Notes: generated by a model not told the origin, from the sequence alone. DNA of 64,000 bases from Pseudomonas syringae (GCF_000737245.1 NZ_JPQU01000023.1:217928-281927); one strand, 5' to 3'. Counted from the stretch's first letter, positions 39,083 through 49,325 are shown. Translations and numbers: made by a program.

Positions 39083-41446
39083 CTAAAACAACCCCAACTG
39101 CCCACCGATCAAAGTACTGAAGTCATCATCTACAAACGGCAGGATCGCCTCGGCAATCGGCTGTAGCTGGCGAGTGACGTAGTGATCGTAGTCGATGGCC
39201 GTGTGCTGCTTTTCCAGTGGCTCCGGCCCGGCCAGGGTGATGACGTAGCTGATCCAGCCGCCGTTCTGATACTGCCTCGGACGCCCCAGACTCTGGTTGT
39301 GTTCGTCCGCAAGGCGCGCGGCGCGGACATGGGGTGGTACGTTGCGCTCGTAGTCATCCAGCCTGCGCCGCAGTCGTTTGCGGTAGATCAACAGGTCGTC
39401 CAGCTCTCCCGCCAGGGTGCGCCGCACGTAATCGCGCACGTACTCCTGATAAGGTCGGCGATTGAAGATCCGTGAATACAGCTCCTGCTGAAACTCTCGA
39501 GCCAGGGGCGACCAATCAGTGCGGACTGTCTCCAGACCTTTGTAGATCATCTCCTCAGCGCCGTCAGCGCGCCTGACCAGCCCGGCGTAACGCTTTTTGC
39601 TGCCCTCCTCCGCGCCGCGTATGGTCGGCATCAGAAACCGCCGAAAATGGGTCTCGAACTGCAGTTCCAGCGCGCTGCTCAGACCGTATTCTTCCTGCAA
39701 GTGCCCTTGCCACCACTGATTGACCTGCGCCACCAGTGAGCGGCCGATGCGTGCGGCATCCTCCTCGCTGTGCAGGCTTTTGAGCCAGACGAAGGTCGAG
39801 TCAGTGTCGCCATAGATCACCGTGTAACCCTGAGCCTCGATCAACTGCCGGGTTCTGCGCATGATCTCGTGGCCACGCAGAGTTATTGAGGACGCCAGGC
39901 GCGTATCGAAGAAACGGCAGCCGCTGGAACCCAGCACACCGTAGAACGCATTCATGATGATTTTCAGCGCCTGGGACAGCGGCTGGTTGTGTTCGCGCTT
40001 GGCCGTTTCCCGACCTTGCCAGACCCGCTCGACAATCGCCGGCAGGCAATGGCGGGTTCTGGAGAACCGCGCCCCCCGAAAACCAGGTACTGAGTCTTCA
40101 TCCGAAGGATGGCGCAGCCCCTCGACCAAACCCACCGGGTCAATCAAAAAGGTCCGGATAATCGACGGGTACAGGCTTTTGTAATCCAGGACCAACACCG
40201 ACTCATAAAGCCCCGGTTGCGAATCCATGACAAAACCACCGGGGCTCGCTTCAGGCATCCGCTCGCCGAGATTAGGAGCGACAAAGCCCTGACGATGCAT
40301 TAGCGGAATGTATAAATGGCAAAACGCAGCCACTGAACCGCCACTGCGATCAGCCGGCAAGCCCGTCACCGTCGCCCGCTCAAGGAGGAAGGTCAACAGC
40401 TCGGTTTTGGCGAAGATCCGCGTCACCAGCTCGCAGTCCTTGAGGTTGTAGCGTGCCAGGGCGGGTTTGTCCTCGGCGAACATGCGATTGATCTCGTCCA
40501 TGCGCTGGTAGGGGGTATCAATGGCTTTGCCTTCGCCGAGCAGTGTCTGGGCGACATTTTCCAGGCTGAATGACGGAAAGCTCCAGGTCGCGGAACGCAA
40601 CCCCTCGATACCATCAATGATCAAACGCCCGCTCGCGTCGGCAAAGAAGTGATTATTGCGCGAACCATGCTCGCGCCAGCCCATGGCTTCACCGCCGCGG
40701 CCGAGGCGCAAAGGGACTTGCAGCCGTTGCGCGTGCTCATGCAGCACTCGCAGATCGAACTGCACAACATTCCAGCCAATGATTGCATCCGGGTCGTGAC
40801 GCTCCAGCCACTGATTCAACCGCTCCAGCAACAGCTTGCGGGTTTCGCAGTACTCCAGCTGAAAATCCACCTGGCTGTCATCACCGTTGGCCGGGCCAAG
40901 CATGTACACCTGCCGCTCGCCACAACCCTCCAGCGCGATGGAGTACAACTCGCCTTTCTCAGTGGTTTCGATATCCAGCGACACCAGCCGCAGGTTCGGA
41001 CGATAACTCTCGGCGGGCTTGATCTGAGCATTGCACAAGGTACCATCAGCGTCGGCTATACCGCTGAATTGCACAGGCGCCGTAATGAAACGCTCCATCA
41101 GATAGCGTTCAGGCGGGCGGATGTCGGCCTCATAGACGTCAACGCCGCCCTTGCGCAGCGCCTTTTCCAGATTCATCAATTGCCGATGCTGCTGGCAGTA
41201 AACTCCAAGTACCGGCCGGTGGCGGAAGTCGCACAAGCTCAGTTCCCGCAGCTCGACCCCGGATTCGTTGCGCAGAACGGCTTCGGCCCGGGCACGTTGC
41301 TCGGCCGGAATAAACGCCACTGAAGGTTGTACAGGCAAGCGAATGCGCCGAGGACCGTTGTCGGTCGCCAGCCAGAATTCAACTTCGGTGCCGACCGGCG
41401 TATCACGCCAATGTCGACTCAGGATAAAGCCCTGCTGCACATCCAC
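39083..41446 (-). CDS. polB: DNA polymerase II (family B)
   Basis: 787 residues from a GTG start ([15 protein letters not shown]); GAGG lies about 9 nt upstream, and earlier TTG/GTG codons are possible. The proofreading exonuclease motif [10 protein letters not shown], polymerase motif A ([17 protein letters not shown]), motif B ([12 protein letters not shown]) and motif C (YGDTDS) are intact. It is a replication-restart and translesion polymerase, SOS-induced in E. coli. I saw no LexA box (CTG-N10-CAG) upstream. It is divergent from the RidA gene. Confidence 0.96.
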   Translation of the reverse strand: MDVQQGFILSRHWRDTPVGTEVEFWLATDNGPRRIRLPVQPSVAFIPAEQRARAEAVLRNESGVELRELSLCDFRHRPVLGVYCQQHRQLMNLEKALRKGGVDVYEADIRPPERYLMERFITAPVQFSGIADADGTLCNAQIKPAESYRPNLRLVSLDIETTEKGELYSIALEGCGERQVYMLGPANGDDSQVDFQLEYCETRKLLLERLNQWLERHDPDAIIGWNVVQFDLRVLHEHAQRLQVPLRLGRGGEAMGWREHGSRNNHFFADASGRLIIDGIEGLRSATWSFPSFSLENVAQTLLGEGKAIDTPYQRMDEINRMFAEDKPALARYNLKDCELVTRIFAKTELLTFLLERATVTGLPADRSGGSVAAFCHLYIPLMHRQGFVAPNLGERMPEASPGGFVMDSQPGLYESVLVLDYKSLYPSIIRTFLIDPVGLVEGLRHPSDEDSVPGFRGARFSRTRHCLPAIVERVWQGRETAKREHNQPLSQALKIIMNAFYGVLGSSGCRFFDTRLASSITLRGHEIMRRTRQLIEAQGYTVIYGDTDSTFVWLKSLHSEEDAARIGRSLVAQVNQWWQGHLQEEYGLSSALELQFETHFRRFLMPTIRGAEEGSKKRYAGLVRRADGAEEMIYKGLETVRTDWSPLAREFQQELYSRIFNRRPYQEYVRDYVRRTLAGELDDLLIYRKRLRRRLDDYERNVPPHVRAARLADEHNQSLGRPRQYQNGGWISYVITLAGPEPLEKQHTAIDYDHYVTRQLQPIAEAILPFVDDDFSTLIGGQLGLF

Positions 41447-41600
41447 CACCACAAACCTCAAAACCGGATTTCAGAGAGGGATTCTACGTGGCATTGGCCT
41501 CAGCGCGCAGGTTGTGGGGATTACAGCGGCGATATAGTCTGCTGTGCACGGTCAATCCGCCCATCTTTCTCACCTCTATCTGCAACTTCAAGGACGCCGC

Positions 41601-42068
41601 ATGTCAGCAGACGCTCGCTTCAACCTGATCGCCACGCAGTTGGGTTACAGCTTTGATGGCGAAATAAAGATCGGCGGCAATTACGTTCCGTTGGTCCGCA
41701 ATGGTAATGAGATCTATATCAGTGGGCAGATTCCAAGGGTCGGCGATGCCATCGTGGTGACGGGCCGCGCCGGTGCTGACGCCACCCTGGCGCAAGCCCG
41801 TCTTGCTGCGAAAGTCTGCGCAATGCGTGCCTTGGCCTTGCTCCAGCGGAGCGTCGGTTCACTGGACGAAATCAAACGGCTGCTGCGCATGAACCTGTAC
41901 GTACAGTGTGCAGCAGACTTCACCCAGCAAAGCGAAGTGGCCGATGGGGCTTCCGAGGTGCTGTTCTTCGTGCTGGGAGAGGCTGGCGCGCATACCCGAA
42001 GCTCGATTGGCGTTTATCAGCTACCCAAGAACGCCACGGTCGAACTGGACCTGATCGCCGTCGTTTAA
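41601..42068 (+). CDS. RidA/YjgF-family protein
   Basis: 155 residues. The start follows AAGGA. The pattern YVPLVRNGNEIYISGQIPR...TLAQARLAAKVCAMRALALL...RLLRMNLYVQ fits the RidA family, in the larger YjgF-like subgroup of about 150 residues. Canonical RidA proteins hydrolyse reactive enamines/imines from PLP enzymes. The key Arg of true deaminases would lie in a segment (MNLYVQ) lacking the usual IFLxDMxDF context, so activity is uncertain. A GNAT gene follows 33 nt later. Confidence 0.85.
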   Translation: MSADARFNLIATQLGYSFDGEIKIGGNYVPLVRNGNEIYISGQIPRVGDAIVVTGRAGADATLAQARLAAKVCAMRALALLQRSVGSLDEIKRLLRMNLYVQCAADFTQQSEVADGASEVLFFVLGEAGAHTRSSIGVYQLPKNATVELDLIAVV

Positions 42069-42101
42069 GTGTCATCGCAATCAGCAGAAGCGGATCAGAA
42101 C

Positions 42102-42623
42102 ATGAGCACTATCGAACGCCTGCAACCTCGACATGCGGCAACCTATCGCGCGCTTATGCTGGAGGCGTACCGCTTGCATCCTGACGCGTTTACCTCATCG
42201 GCAAACGAACGGGCTGCCCTGCCGCTGTCCTGGTGGGAAGCCCGACTGGACGATAAGCAGGACGCCCTGGAAGTGGTTCTGGCCATCTCCGATCAAGAAG
42301 CAATCCATGGGGTGGTCGGGCTTGGGTTCAATTGCCAGGAAAAAGCCAGCCACAAGGTCTCACTGTTTGGCATGTACGTCCCCCACGCCCAGCAGCACAA
42401 GGGCATCGGCCGAAAGCTGGTGGATGCCGCCCTGCTCCAGGCGAGCCTTCGACCTCACGCGTCACTGATCCAGCTCACCGTCAGTGAGCACAACGCAGCA
42501 GCCTTGCGTCTCTACGAGCAGTGCGGATTTACAGCTTTCGGGCTGGAGCCGATGGCGGTGGCCGTGGATGATGGATTCGTTTCCAAAGTCCACATGTGGC
42601 GGCCGCTTCCCAACGCCCGATAA
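42102..42623 (+). CDS. GNAT-family N-acetyltransferase
   Basis: 173 residues. Acetyl-CoA binding motif A is visible as LFGMYVPHAQQHKGIGRKLV (Q/RxxGxG/A loop: QHKGIG), followed by motif B-like AALRLYEQCGFTAFG. The start ATG at 42102 lies 33 nt after the ridA-like stop, so the two may be co-transcribed. The substrate is unknown. Its last 112 bp overlap, on the opposite strand, the 3' end of the AraC-type regulator. Confidence 0.88.
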   Translation: MSTIERLQPRHAATYRALMLEAYRLHPDAFTSSANERAALPLSWWEARLDDKQDALEVVLAISDQEAIHGVVGLGFNCQEKASHKVSLFGMYVPHAQQHKGIGRKLVDAALLQASLRPHASLIQLTVSEHNAAALRLYEQCGFTAFGLEPMAVAVDDGFVSKVHMWRPLPNAR

Positions 42624-43054
42624 CGCACGGCTGCGGCTTTGCGTTCCTGGCCACGCCATGAGGCCGGGTTGGTACCTTCGGTTTTGCTGAACATATGCGA
42701 GAAGTGCGCCTGATCGCAAAATCCGCACTCGGCGCTGATTTGCGTCAGCGTCAACGGGGAGTTTCGGATCAAGTCCTTGGCCTGATCAATGCGCTGCTGA
42801 CGAATCCAGTCCTGTGGCGAGAGCCCCATGCTGCGCTTGAACGCTCGTGAAAAATGGCTGCGGGTCAGGGCACAGGACTGCGCCAACATCGGCACCGAGA
42901 TCTTCTTGCCCAGGTCAGCCCTGATCATTTGCTTGACCAACTCCAGACGCCAAGACGCCAGACCGCCAATCACAGTCGCCTGAGCGTTAAGGTTCATTGC
43001 TTCATGGGCTAACGTATCGTCACATCCAGCCCGTTCGCTGAGAGGTTTTTCCAT
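42512..43054 (-). CDS. AraC-family transcriptional regulator, single-domain
   Basis: 180 residues. Both HTH motifs of the AraC/XylS domain are present (SVPMLAQSCALTRSHFSRAFKRSMGLSPQDW and LTQISAECGFCDQAHFSHMFSKTEGTNPASWR, about 53-128). There is no recognisable sensor domain. The 45-residue tail after the domain is encoded by DNA antisense to the 3' end of the GNAT gene and has no family resemblance, so the original stop may have been lost. The GlxA-type regulator gene lies upstream in the same direction. Confidence 0.82.
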   Translation of the reverse strand: MEKPLSERAGCDDTLAHEAMNLNAQATVIGGLASWRLELVKQMIRADLGKKISVPMLAQSCALTRSHFSRAFKRSMGLSPQDWIRQQRIDQAKDLIRNSPLTLTQISAECGFCDQAHFSHMFSKTEGTNPASWRGQERKAAAVRYRALGSGRHMWTLETNPSSTATAIGSSPKAVNPHCS

Positions 43055-43201
43055 GACCCTGAATCTTGCGAAAATTCCATCTCATCTTCGCAGGCATCGC
43101 TTCGCAGACAACCTTCGCGGGGGGATCAGAACGGCCAAACCTATGCGCAATAGCGACATGCCGCCGCACATTGAGCCGAAAACACACTCAGGGCGGGACG
43201 A

Positions 43202-44152
43202 TTAACCGAATTGCTGGCGATATTGGACGGGGGTGAGTCCGAGCCTGTCAGTGAACAGCGAGCGCATGTAGCGCACACTGCCAAAACCGCTGCGATGGGC
43301 CACGGTCTTGAGCGGCAGTGCACTGGTTTCCAGCAGGTGGCGAGCGCGGTCCAGGCGAGCGTTCTGGATGAACTCCATGGGCGTCATGTTCACTTCACGA
43401 CTGAAAACCCGAGCGAAATGCCGTGGACTCATGGTCGCCATGGTAGCCATGCGCTCGATGCTTAATTCCTCTTCGAGATGTTCCAGAAGGTAATTCTGCA
43501 CCTTGGTAATGGGCGTCTCCTGAGTCGCAACGGTGGCGATCAAGGGACTGAACTGCGCCTGACCACCTTGGCGCTTCATCACCACCAGCAGCACTTTGGC
43601 GACATCAAGGGCGACTTTTCGACCGTGATCCACCTCGACCATGGCCAACGCCAGATCGATCCCGGCAGTGACGCCACCGGAGGTCACCAGTTGACGATCC
43701 TTGATGTAAATCTGATCGGTCGTAACCTGCGCCTCGGGGAAGCCGTTAATCAAGCGATCGGTGTAATGCCAGTGGGTCGTGACCCGGTAACCATCAAGCA
43801 AACCGGCCTTGCCCAGAATGAAGGCGCCGGTACAGATGGAACCGTAGAGGCCGGGCCCCTGTGCAATAGTCTGGAGCCAGGCCCAGAGCGGCGGATGGTC
43901 GTCGTTATAAGACCCCGGACCACCTGGCACCAGCACCACGTCATGGTTGGTACTGGCGGTTGCAACACAGATATCGGGATGCACAGATACGCCATTTGAA
44001 GCGCGAATCGGGCTGGACTGCGTGCCAATGGTGGTTAGCTGATAGTGCTTGTTCGCGTCGAGAAAGCGATTGGCAATGGAAAATACCTCCATCGGCCCGG
44101 CCATATCGAGCAGAAGGAAATCGGGAAACAGGATGATAGCTACGGTCTTCAT
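43202..44152 (-). CDS. GlxA-type regulator (DJ-1/PfpI domain plus AraC HTH)
   Basis: 316 residues from ATG at 44152 (MKTVAIILFPDFLLLDMAGP); an ATG at 44206 is an alternative. The N-terminal DJ-1/PfpI-like domain has the nucleophile-elbow segment SICTGAFILGKAGLLDG, with Cys at about residue 107. The C-terminal AraC domain has two HTHs (SIERMATMATMSPRHFARVFSREV and LKTVAHRSGFGSVRYMRSLFTDRLG). Proteins of this type (GbdR, CdhR, ArgR-like) sense quaternary amines or amino acids in Pseudomonas. No catabolic target is adjacent. Confidence 0.88.
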   Translation of the reverse strand: MKTVAIILFPDFLLLDMAGPMEVFSIANRFLDANKHYQLTTIGTQSSPIRASNGVSVHPDICVATASTNHDVVLVPGGPGSYNDDHPPLWAWLQTIAQGPGLYGSICTGAFILGKAGLLDGYRVTTHWHYTDRLINGFPEAQVTTDQIYIKDRQLVTSGGVTAGIDLALAMVEVDHGRKVALDVAKVLLVVMKRQGGQAQFSPLIATVATQETPITKVQNYLLEHLEEELSIERMATMATMSPRHFARVFSREVNMTPMEFIQNARLDRARHLLETSALPLKTVAHRSGFGSVRYMRSLFTDRLGLTPVQYRQQFG

Positions 44153-44294
44153 GGTATTTGCATCGCCAGAATCGCTGTCAAAGCGGTCACGGTCATGGCT
44201 CGACATCGAGTGGCTGCGGAGCCGATGACCGACTGGATTGTACCGATTTGTGCGGTGGCACCGGAGCTTTCCCCAAATCTAATGGTGTCGTTCC

Positions 44295-44385
44295 GTTGGA
44301 GCGAGCTTGCTCGCGAAAGTAATGTTTCAGGCCTCAGGATTCGCGATGGATAAGAAGCCCTCTTCGCGAGCAAGCTCGCTCCCAC
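44295..44385. repeat. REPIN (GTTGGAGC/GCTCCCAC)
   Basis: GTTGGAGCGAGCTTGCTCGCG at the left and CGCGAGCAAGCTCGCTCCCAC at the right, about 90 bp. The left end has one uncompensated T, so the pairing is slightly decayed. Confidence 0.88.
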
Positions 44386-44412
44386 AGAACCTTCGCACCA
44401 TGGGTTATGACC

Positions 44413-44952
44413 TCAATCCTCCAGCGCTTTCGGAGCCCCTTTCACCGCTTTGCCACCCTTCTCTGCTTTGCCCGGTTTGGCCTCGGGTTCCGGGGTCACC
44501 GGTGCCGCAGGCGCGGCTGCGGTTTTCTCCTGAGCGGGCAACTGATCAACAGCGCTGAATAATTCCTTGACCCCAACCGGGCCGAGCTGGTCAAGCTTCT
44601 TCTCGCCGTCCTTGCCGACCAGAATGACCTTGGTGCCAGTGCTGGCCCCTAACTTCAACTCGCGAATCAGCGCCATCGTGGCTTGGGCGTCGAGGTTCTT
44701 GCCGTCGCGCTGGCCGATGGTGTTGATCACCGTGTAAAGCACCATATTGCGTTCTTCAAAACCCTTCTTGTTATCCGGTTCTTTAAGCGCTTTCTGCAGG
44801 TTGACCAAGGTCGGATCCACGCTATTGGGAGCAATGACGATTAACGGCCTGGCTTTGCCGCGGTCCTGATTCAGCGGGCTATCACTGTCGGCCGCAAACA
44901 GTGGGCTTGCGGCGGCCAGCAAAGTGGCGATGGTCAATGACCGGATAAACAT
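44413..44952 (-). CDS. DUF4174-like exported protein
   Basis: 179 residues. The ATG at 44952 follows AAGGAG at 6 nt. A signal peptide is evident (FIRSLTIATLLAAASPLFAAD). The mature part has the DUF4174 pattern: RPLIVIAPNSVDP, then GFEERNMVLYTVI and GASTGTKVILVGKDGEKKLDQ, a thioredoxin-like alternation. The C-terminal 40 residues are a low-complexity Ala/Pro/Lys tail (AAAPAAPVTPEPEAKPGKAEKG is typical of it). It is periplasmic and its function is unknown. Confidence 0.8.
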   Translation of the reverse strand: MFIRSLTIATLLAAASPLFAADSDSPLNQDRGKARPLIVIAPNSVDPTLVNLQKALKEPDNKKGFEERNMVLYTVINTIGQRDGKNLDAQATMALIRELKLGASTGTKVILVGKDGEKKLDQLGPVGVKELFSAVDQLPAQEKTAAAPAAPVTPEPEAKPGKAEKGGKAVKGAPKALED

Positions 44953-45038
44953 AAAGGGCTCCTTCAAACGTGTTCGAGTTTTCGACGCCGTGTTTCGTGT
45001 TTTGTTCTAACTGGTATAGCTCAATACCTGGGGGCTCG

Positions 45039-45362
45039 TTAACGCGCGGTCGACACCAGCTTCAACCCCACAATGCCAGCCAGAATCAACAAGAAACACA
45101 TGATTCGTAACAGGCTGCGGTCTTCACCTAGAACCAGCATCCCATAGGTCGCCGTACCCACTGCCCCAATGCCAACCCAGACAGCATAAGCCGTACCCAT
45201 TGGAATCGTGCGAGTGGCCAGGGAAAGCAGATACATGCTCAAGCAGATAAAAAGTCCGCAGAACAGGCTGGGCAACAAGCGGGTAAAGCCATCGGTACGG
45301 GGCATGACGGCCGCATAAATGATTTCACAGGCTCCCGCGAACAACAGAAACATCCAGCCCAT
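45039..45362 (-). CDS. SMR-family transporter (Gdx/SugE-like)
   Basis: 107 residues with four transmembrane helices. The essential Glu is at about position 13 (FAGACEIIYAAVM). GTAYAVWVGIGAVGTATYG is the signature of the Gdx/SugE side of the family, which exports guanidinium, rather than of EmrE-type drug pumps. The usual Trp after the Glu is Tyr here. I did not find a guanidine riboswitch in the ~190 bp upstream. An efflux role is family-based. Confidence 0.88.
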   Translation of the reverse strand: MGWMFLLFAGACEIIYAAVMPRTDGFTRLLPSLFCGLFICLSMYLLSLATRTIPMGTAYAVWVGIGAVGTATYGMLVLGEDRSLLRIMCFLLILAGIVGLKLVSTAR

Positions 45363-45556
45363 CAATCATCCTTAACGTCAGGTGGAACCAATGTGCTTTA
45401 CAAAATAGCGGCGCTAGAGCGGTGGATGCAAGGACGCTCGCAACCTACGCGGCAATTTCCCACAGAAAAAGACTGTATATCCATCCATATAAAACTTGCT
45501 GAAAGCTGCCAGGCCCCGCATGCTGTGCCCCATCGAAATCAAACCCGACGGTAACC

Positions 45557-47509
45557 ATGCGGCTGTTTCTGTGTGAAAAACCCTCCCAGGCTAAAGACAT
45601 CGCTGCGGTCCTCGGCGCAAACCGGCGTGGCGATGGCTGCTGGCTCGGGCCCAATGTCACCGTGACCTGGTGCATCGGGCATTTGCTGGAAACCGCTCCA
45701 CCGGACACCTACGATGCCCGCTACAAGCGCTGGGTGCTTGAAGACCTGCCGATCATCCCGCAAAAGTGGAAGATGCTGGTCAAACCACGCACGGCCAGCC
45801 AGTTCAAGGCGGTCAAGCGCCTGCTGGGTGAAGCGTCTGAGCTGGTGATCGCCACGGACGCCGACCGTGAAGGCGAGATGATTGCCCGGGAGCTGGTGGA
45901 TCACTGTCGTTATCGCGGACCTATTCAGCGCCTTTGGCTATCAGCTTTGGACGAAGCCTCGATTCGCAAGGCATTGAGCGCCCTGAAACCGGGGGCTGAA
46001 ACGTTCAGCCTGTATCACTCCGCACTGGGCAGATCCCGTGCTGACTGGCTGATCGGCATGAACATGAGCCGCCTGTTTACCCTGCTTGGTCGGCAGTCGG
46101 GCTACCAGGGGGTGCTGCCGGTGGGTCGCGTGCAGACCCCCACCCTGCGCCTAGTGGTGGACCGCGACCGCAGCATTGCCGACTTTGTCCCGGTGGCGTT
46201 CTGGGCCATTGACGTGCAACTGCTGCACGAGGGGCAGCCGTTCATTGCTCAATGGCGAGCAAATCCAGATGACTGTGACGAACACGATCGCTGCCTGAAT
46301 CAGCCGACCGCACAACGGGCCGCGCAAGCGATCAGCAACGCAGGTAGCGCACGACTGATCAAACTGCGCACCGAGCGTGTTCGTGAAGTTGCGCCGCTGC
46401 CTTTTGACCTGGGCACCTTGCAGGAAATCTGCTCGAAAAAGCTCGGCCTCGGCGCACAGGAAACCCTTGATATCGCCCAGGCGCTGTATGAAACACATAA
46501 GGTCATCACCTACCCGCGCAGTGACTGCGGTTACCTGCCGATCAGCCAGCACGGTGACGCCGCTTCGATCATCGCCAGCCTGGGGCGAGCCGATCCGGCA
46601 TTGAGTGAACTGCTCAGGCACCTGGACCCGACGCGACGCTCCCGAGCCTGGAACGACGCCAAAGTCAGCGCTCACCACGGCATCATCCCCACCGGCGCAG
46701 GCAAGTCCGTCGATCAGTTGACGGGTAAGCCACGGGCGGTCTACACCCTGATCCGGGCGCGGTATCTGGCCCAGTTTCTGCCCAATCATGAATTTGATCG
46801 CACTCAGGCCGACTTCGACTGCTCCGGGGAAAATCTCCGGGCAGTGGGCAAACAAATCGTCGAGCCAGGCTGGAAGCGCGCGTTGCCCGAAGCGCTGGCA
46901 CCTGCAAAAGGCCGCGAAGCCCCTGCCCCGCAGCCCTTGCCCATGCTGGAGCAAGGCTGCGAGTGCAAGGTGGACAATGTGACCCTCAAAGACCTGTGGA
47001 CCCAGCCGCCAAAACCTTACACCGAAGGGGACCTGATCAAGGCGATGAAGAACGTCGCGAAACTGGTACAGGACCCGCTGCTTAAACAGAAACTCAAGGA
47101 CACCACCGGTATCGGCACTGAAGCAACCCGCGCTGGCATCATCCAGGGTTTGCTGGATCGCGGTTACCTGACCAAGAACGGCAAGGCTCTGGCGGCGACA
47201 GCGGCGGCCTTCAGCCTGATCGACGCGGTGCCCCGAGCCATTGCCGATCCTGGCACCACGGCCATCTGGGAGCAGGCATTGGACATGGTGCAAAGCGGTG
47301 AGATGAGTCTCGAGGAATTCGTCGCCAAGCAGGCCGGATGGATGAGCAGACAGCTCAGCCGCTGCGCGGGTTTGCGCCTGACCATAACCGGTCCGGCCAG
47401 CCCGGCCGCTAGCGCCCCCTGGAAAAAGCAACGCAAGACGGGCAAACAAAAAACCGCTGGCTCCCCTGGCAAGACCCGGCGTACAACGAAGGCTGCAAGC
47501 AAACTTTGA
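45557..47509 (+). CDS. topB: DNA topoisomerase III
   Basis: 650 residues. Toprim domain at the N-terminus (RLFLCEKPSQAKDIA and ATDADREGEMIARELVD), then the topoisomerase IA core with VGRVQTPTLRLVVDRD and the catalytic Tyr319 in ITYPRSDCGYLP. TGIGTEATRAGIIQGLLDRGYL follows. There is a basic C-terminal tail (about 615-650, rich in Lys/Thr/Arg) and no zinc fingers. It decatenates replication and recombination intermediates. Confidence 0.96.
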   Translation: MRLFLCEKPSQAKDIAAVLGANRRGDGCWLGPNVTVTWCIGHLLETAPPDTYDARYKRWVLEDLPIIPQKWKMLVKPRTASQFKAVKRLLGEASELVIATDADREGEMIARELVDHCRYRGPIQRLWLSALDEASIRKALSALKPGAETFSLYHSALGRSRADWLIGMNMSRLFTLLGRQSGYQGVLPVGRVQTPTLRLVVDRDRSIADFVPVAFWAIDVQLLHEGQPFIAQWRANPDDCDEHDRCLNQPTAQRAAQAISNAGSARLIKLRTERVREVAPLPFDLGTLQEICSKKLGLGAQETLDIAQALYETHKVITYPRSDCGYLPISQHGDAASIIASLGRADPALSELLRHLDPTRRSRAWNDAKVSAHHGIIPTGAGKSVDQLTGKPRAVYTLIRARYLAQFLPNHEFDRTQADFDCSGENLRAVGKQIVEPGWKRALPEALAPAKGREAPAPQPLPMLEQGCECKVDNVTLKDLWTQPPKPYTEGDLIKAMKNVAKLVQDPLLKQKLKDTTGIGTEATRAGIIQGLLDRGYLTKNGKALAATAAAFSLIDAVPRAIADPGTTAIWEQALDMVQSGEMSLEEFVAKQAGWMSRQLSRCAGLRLTITGPASPAASAPWKKQRKTGKQKTAGSPGKTRRTTKAASKL

Positions 47510-47570
47510 TCGGGAGTAGGATGCAGCTGTAACCAGCCAATAGCGCGCAGTTGACGCTGAATTGAATCAC

Positions 47571-47602
47571 CGGTTGAATGGCCCGCTCGGTCCATTCAAC
47601 CG
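47571..47602 (+). terminator. Probable terminator after topB
   Basis: CGGTTGAATGG and CCATTCAACCG form an 11-bp perfect stem with a 10-nt loop, followed by TTTGTC. The T run is short, so the efficiency is uncertain. Confidence 0.55.
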
Positions 47603-47808
47603 TTTGTCAAAACCCGACATGGAGGATATCGAGTCGAAGGCTTTTGTCGGTGAGTTCTTCATCGCGGTGCTGGCTAACGCCCCCCGATGATGTTGCCGCG
47701 ACGCTTGCCCTGCGCGACCGCTGTGGCTTTATCCACGGTTGCTCAGGGTTTCAATATCAAATGCGTCAGTGCCCGTTTGGCCTGCGCGCATTTTTCAAGG
47801 AATTCAGA

Positions 47809-49182
47809 ATGTCTCAACGCCAAGTCATCAATGCTTCGGTCAGCCCGAAGGGTAGCCTCGAAACACTTTCCCAACGCGAAGTACAACAGCTCAGCGCAGC
47901 CGGTTCAGGCAGCATTTACACCCTGTTCCGCCAGTGTGCCCTGGCGATTCTCAACACCGGCGCCCATGTGGACAACGCCAAAACCATTCTCGAGGCGTAC
48001 AAAAGCTTCGAGGTGCGCATTCATCAGCAGGATCGCGGCGTTCGTCTTGAGCTGCTCAACGCGCCCGCCGACGCGTTCGTTGATGGCGAAATGATCGCCA
48101 GTACTCGTGAGATGCTGTTCAGCGCTTTGCGCGATATCGTCTACACCGAGAGCGAACTGGACAGTCAGCGCATTGATCTGGAGAGTTCTCAGGGCATTAC
48201 CGACTACGTTTTTCACCTGTTGCGCAATGCGCGCACTCTGCGCCCGGGCCTGGAGCCGAAGATGGTGGTGTGCTGGGGTGGCCACTCGATCAACACCGAA
48301 GAATACAAATACACCAAGAGAGTCGGCCATGAGCTGGGCTTGCGCAGCCTGGACATCTGCACCGGTTGTGGCCCTGGCGTCATGAAAGGACCGATGAAAG
48401 GCGCAACCATCGCCCACGCCAAACAGCGGATCAATGCCGGGCGCTATCTGGGGTTGACCGAGCCCGGGATCATTGCCGCCGAAGCGCCTAACCCCATCGT
48501 CAATGAGTTGGTGATTCTTCCCGACATTGAAAAACGCCTTGAGGCGTTCGTGCGGGTCGGCCATGGCATCATTATTTTCCCCGGCGGTGCAGGCACGGCG
48601 GAGGAGTTCCTGTACCTGCTGGGCATCCTCATGCATCCGGACAACCACGACCTGCCCTTCCCGGTCATTCTCACCGGGCCTAAGAGCGCCGCGCCATATC
48701 TGCAGCAGCTGCACGCCTTTGTCGGCGCGACCTTGGGCGAAGCCGCCCACAAGCACTACAAGATCATCATCGATGATCCGACAGAAGTGGCTCGGGAAAT
48801 GACCGCCGGGCTCAAGACCGTCAAACAGTTCCGCCGCGAGCGCAACGACGCCTTTCATTTCAACTGGCTGCTTAAAATCGACGAGGGCTTCCAGCGCCCG
48901 TTCGATCCCACCCACGAGAACATGTCTGGCTTGCAGTTAAGCCGTTCGTTGCCGCCTCACCAGTTGGCAGCCAATCTGCGCCGTGCGTTTTCAGGCATCG
49001 TAGCGGGTAACGTGAAAGACAAAGGCATCCGCCTGATCGAGGAACACGGTCCTTACGAAATCCACGGTGACAGCGAAATCATGCAGCCGTTGGACCGACT
49101 GCTGCATGCCTTCGTTGAACAGCACCGCATGAAACTGCCCGGTGGCGCGGCTTATGAGCCCTGTTATCGAGTGGTCAAATAG
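47809..49182 (+). CDS. ppnN: Nucleotide 5'-monophosphate nucleosidase PpnN (YgdH)
   Basis: 457 residues. The start at 47809 follows AAGGAA. The N-terminal regulatory domain is followed by the LOG-type Rossmann core with IIIFPGGAGTAEEFLYLLGIL, the PGGxGTxxE phosphoribohydrolase motif. CTGCGPGVMKGPMKGA and LGLTEPGIIAAEAPNPIVNEL are also conserved. PpnN splits nucleoside monophosphates into base and ribose 5-phosphate, and in E. coli is stimulated by (p)ppGpp. It is a single gene. Confidence 0.93.
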   Translation: MSQRQVINASVSPKGSLETLSQREVQQLSAAGSGSIYTLFRQCALAILNTGAHVDNAKTILEAYKSFEVRIHQQDRGVRLELLNAPADAFVDGEMIASTREMLFSALRDIVYTESELDSQRIDLESSQGITDYVFHLLRNARTLRPGLEPKMVVCWGGHSINTEEYKYTKRVGHELGLRSLDICTGCGPGVMKGPMKGATIAHAKQRINAGRYLGLTEPGIIAAEAPNPIVNELVILPDIEKRLEAFVRVGHGIIIFPGGAGTAEEFLYLLGILMHPDNHDLPFPVILTGPKSAAPYLQQLHAFVGATLGEAAHKHYKIIIDDPTEVAREMTAGLKTVKQFRRERNDAFHFNWLLKIDEGFQRPFDPTHENMSGLQLSRSLPPHQLAANLRRAFSGIVAGNVKDKGIRLIEEHGPYEIHGDSEIMQPLDRLLHAFVEQHRMKLPGGAAYEPCYRVVK

Positions 49183-49238
49183 CCAACGGATGGTGCGCGG
49201 TGTCGCTGACACTGCGCAGTCGCCAGAAAACAGAACCT

Positions 49239-49325
49239 GTGGGAGCGAGCTTGCTCGCGAAGAACGATGACGGGGTATTTCTGTTAAACCGCGTCGCCTT
49301 TATCGCGAGCAAGCTCGGTTCCCAC
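49239..49325. repeat. REPIN (GTGGGAGC type)
   Basis: GTGGGAGCGAGCTTGCTCGCG faces CGCGAGCAAGCTCGGTTCCCAC. The right arm carries a small insertion/mismatch (GGTTCCCAC). Confidence 0.88.

Noticed and set aside
41447..41600. LexA box for polB
   Set aside because: polB is an SOS gene in E. coli, but no CTG-N10-CAG site was found in this gap.
45363..45556. Guanidine riboswitch upstream of the SMR gene
   Set aside because: No paired ACGR-loop hairpins or other guanidine aptamer core could be recognised by eye.
46151..47449. 432-codon minus-strand frame opposite topB
   Set aside because: It is antisense to a complete topB with intact catalytic motifs and shows no recognisable protein features.
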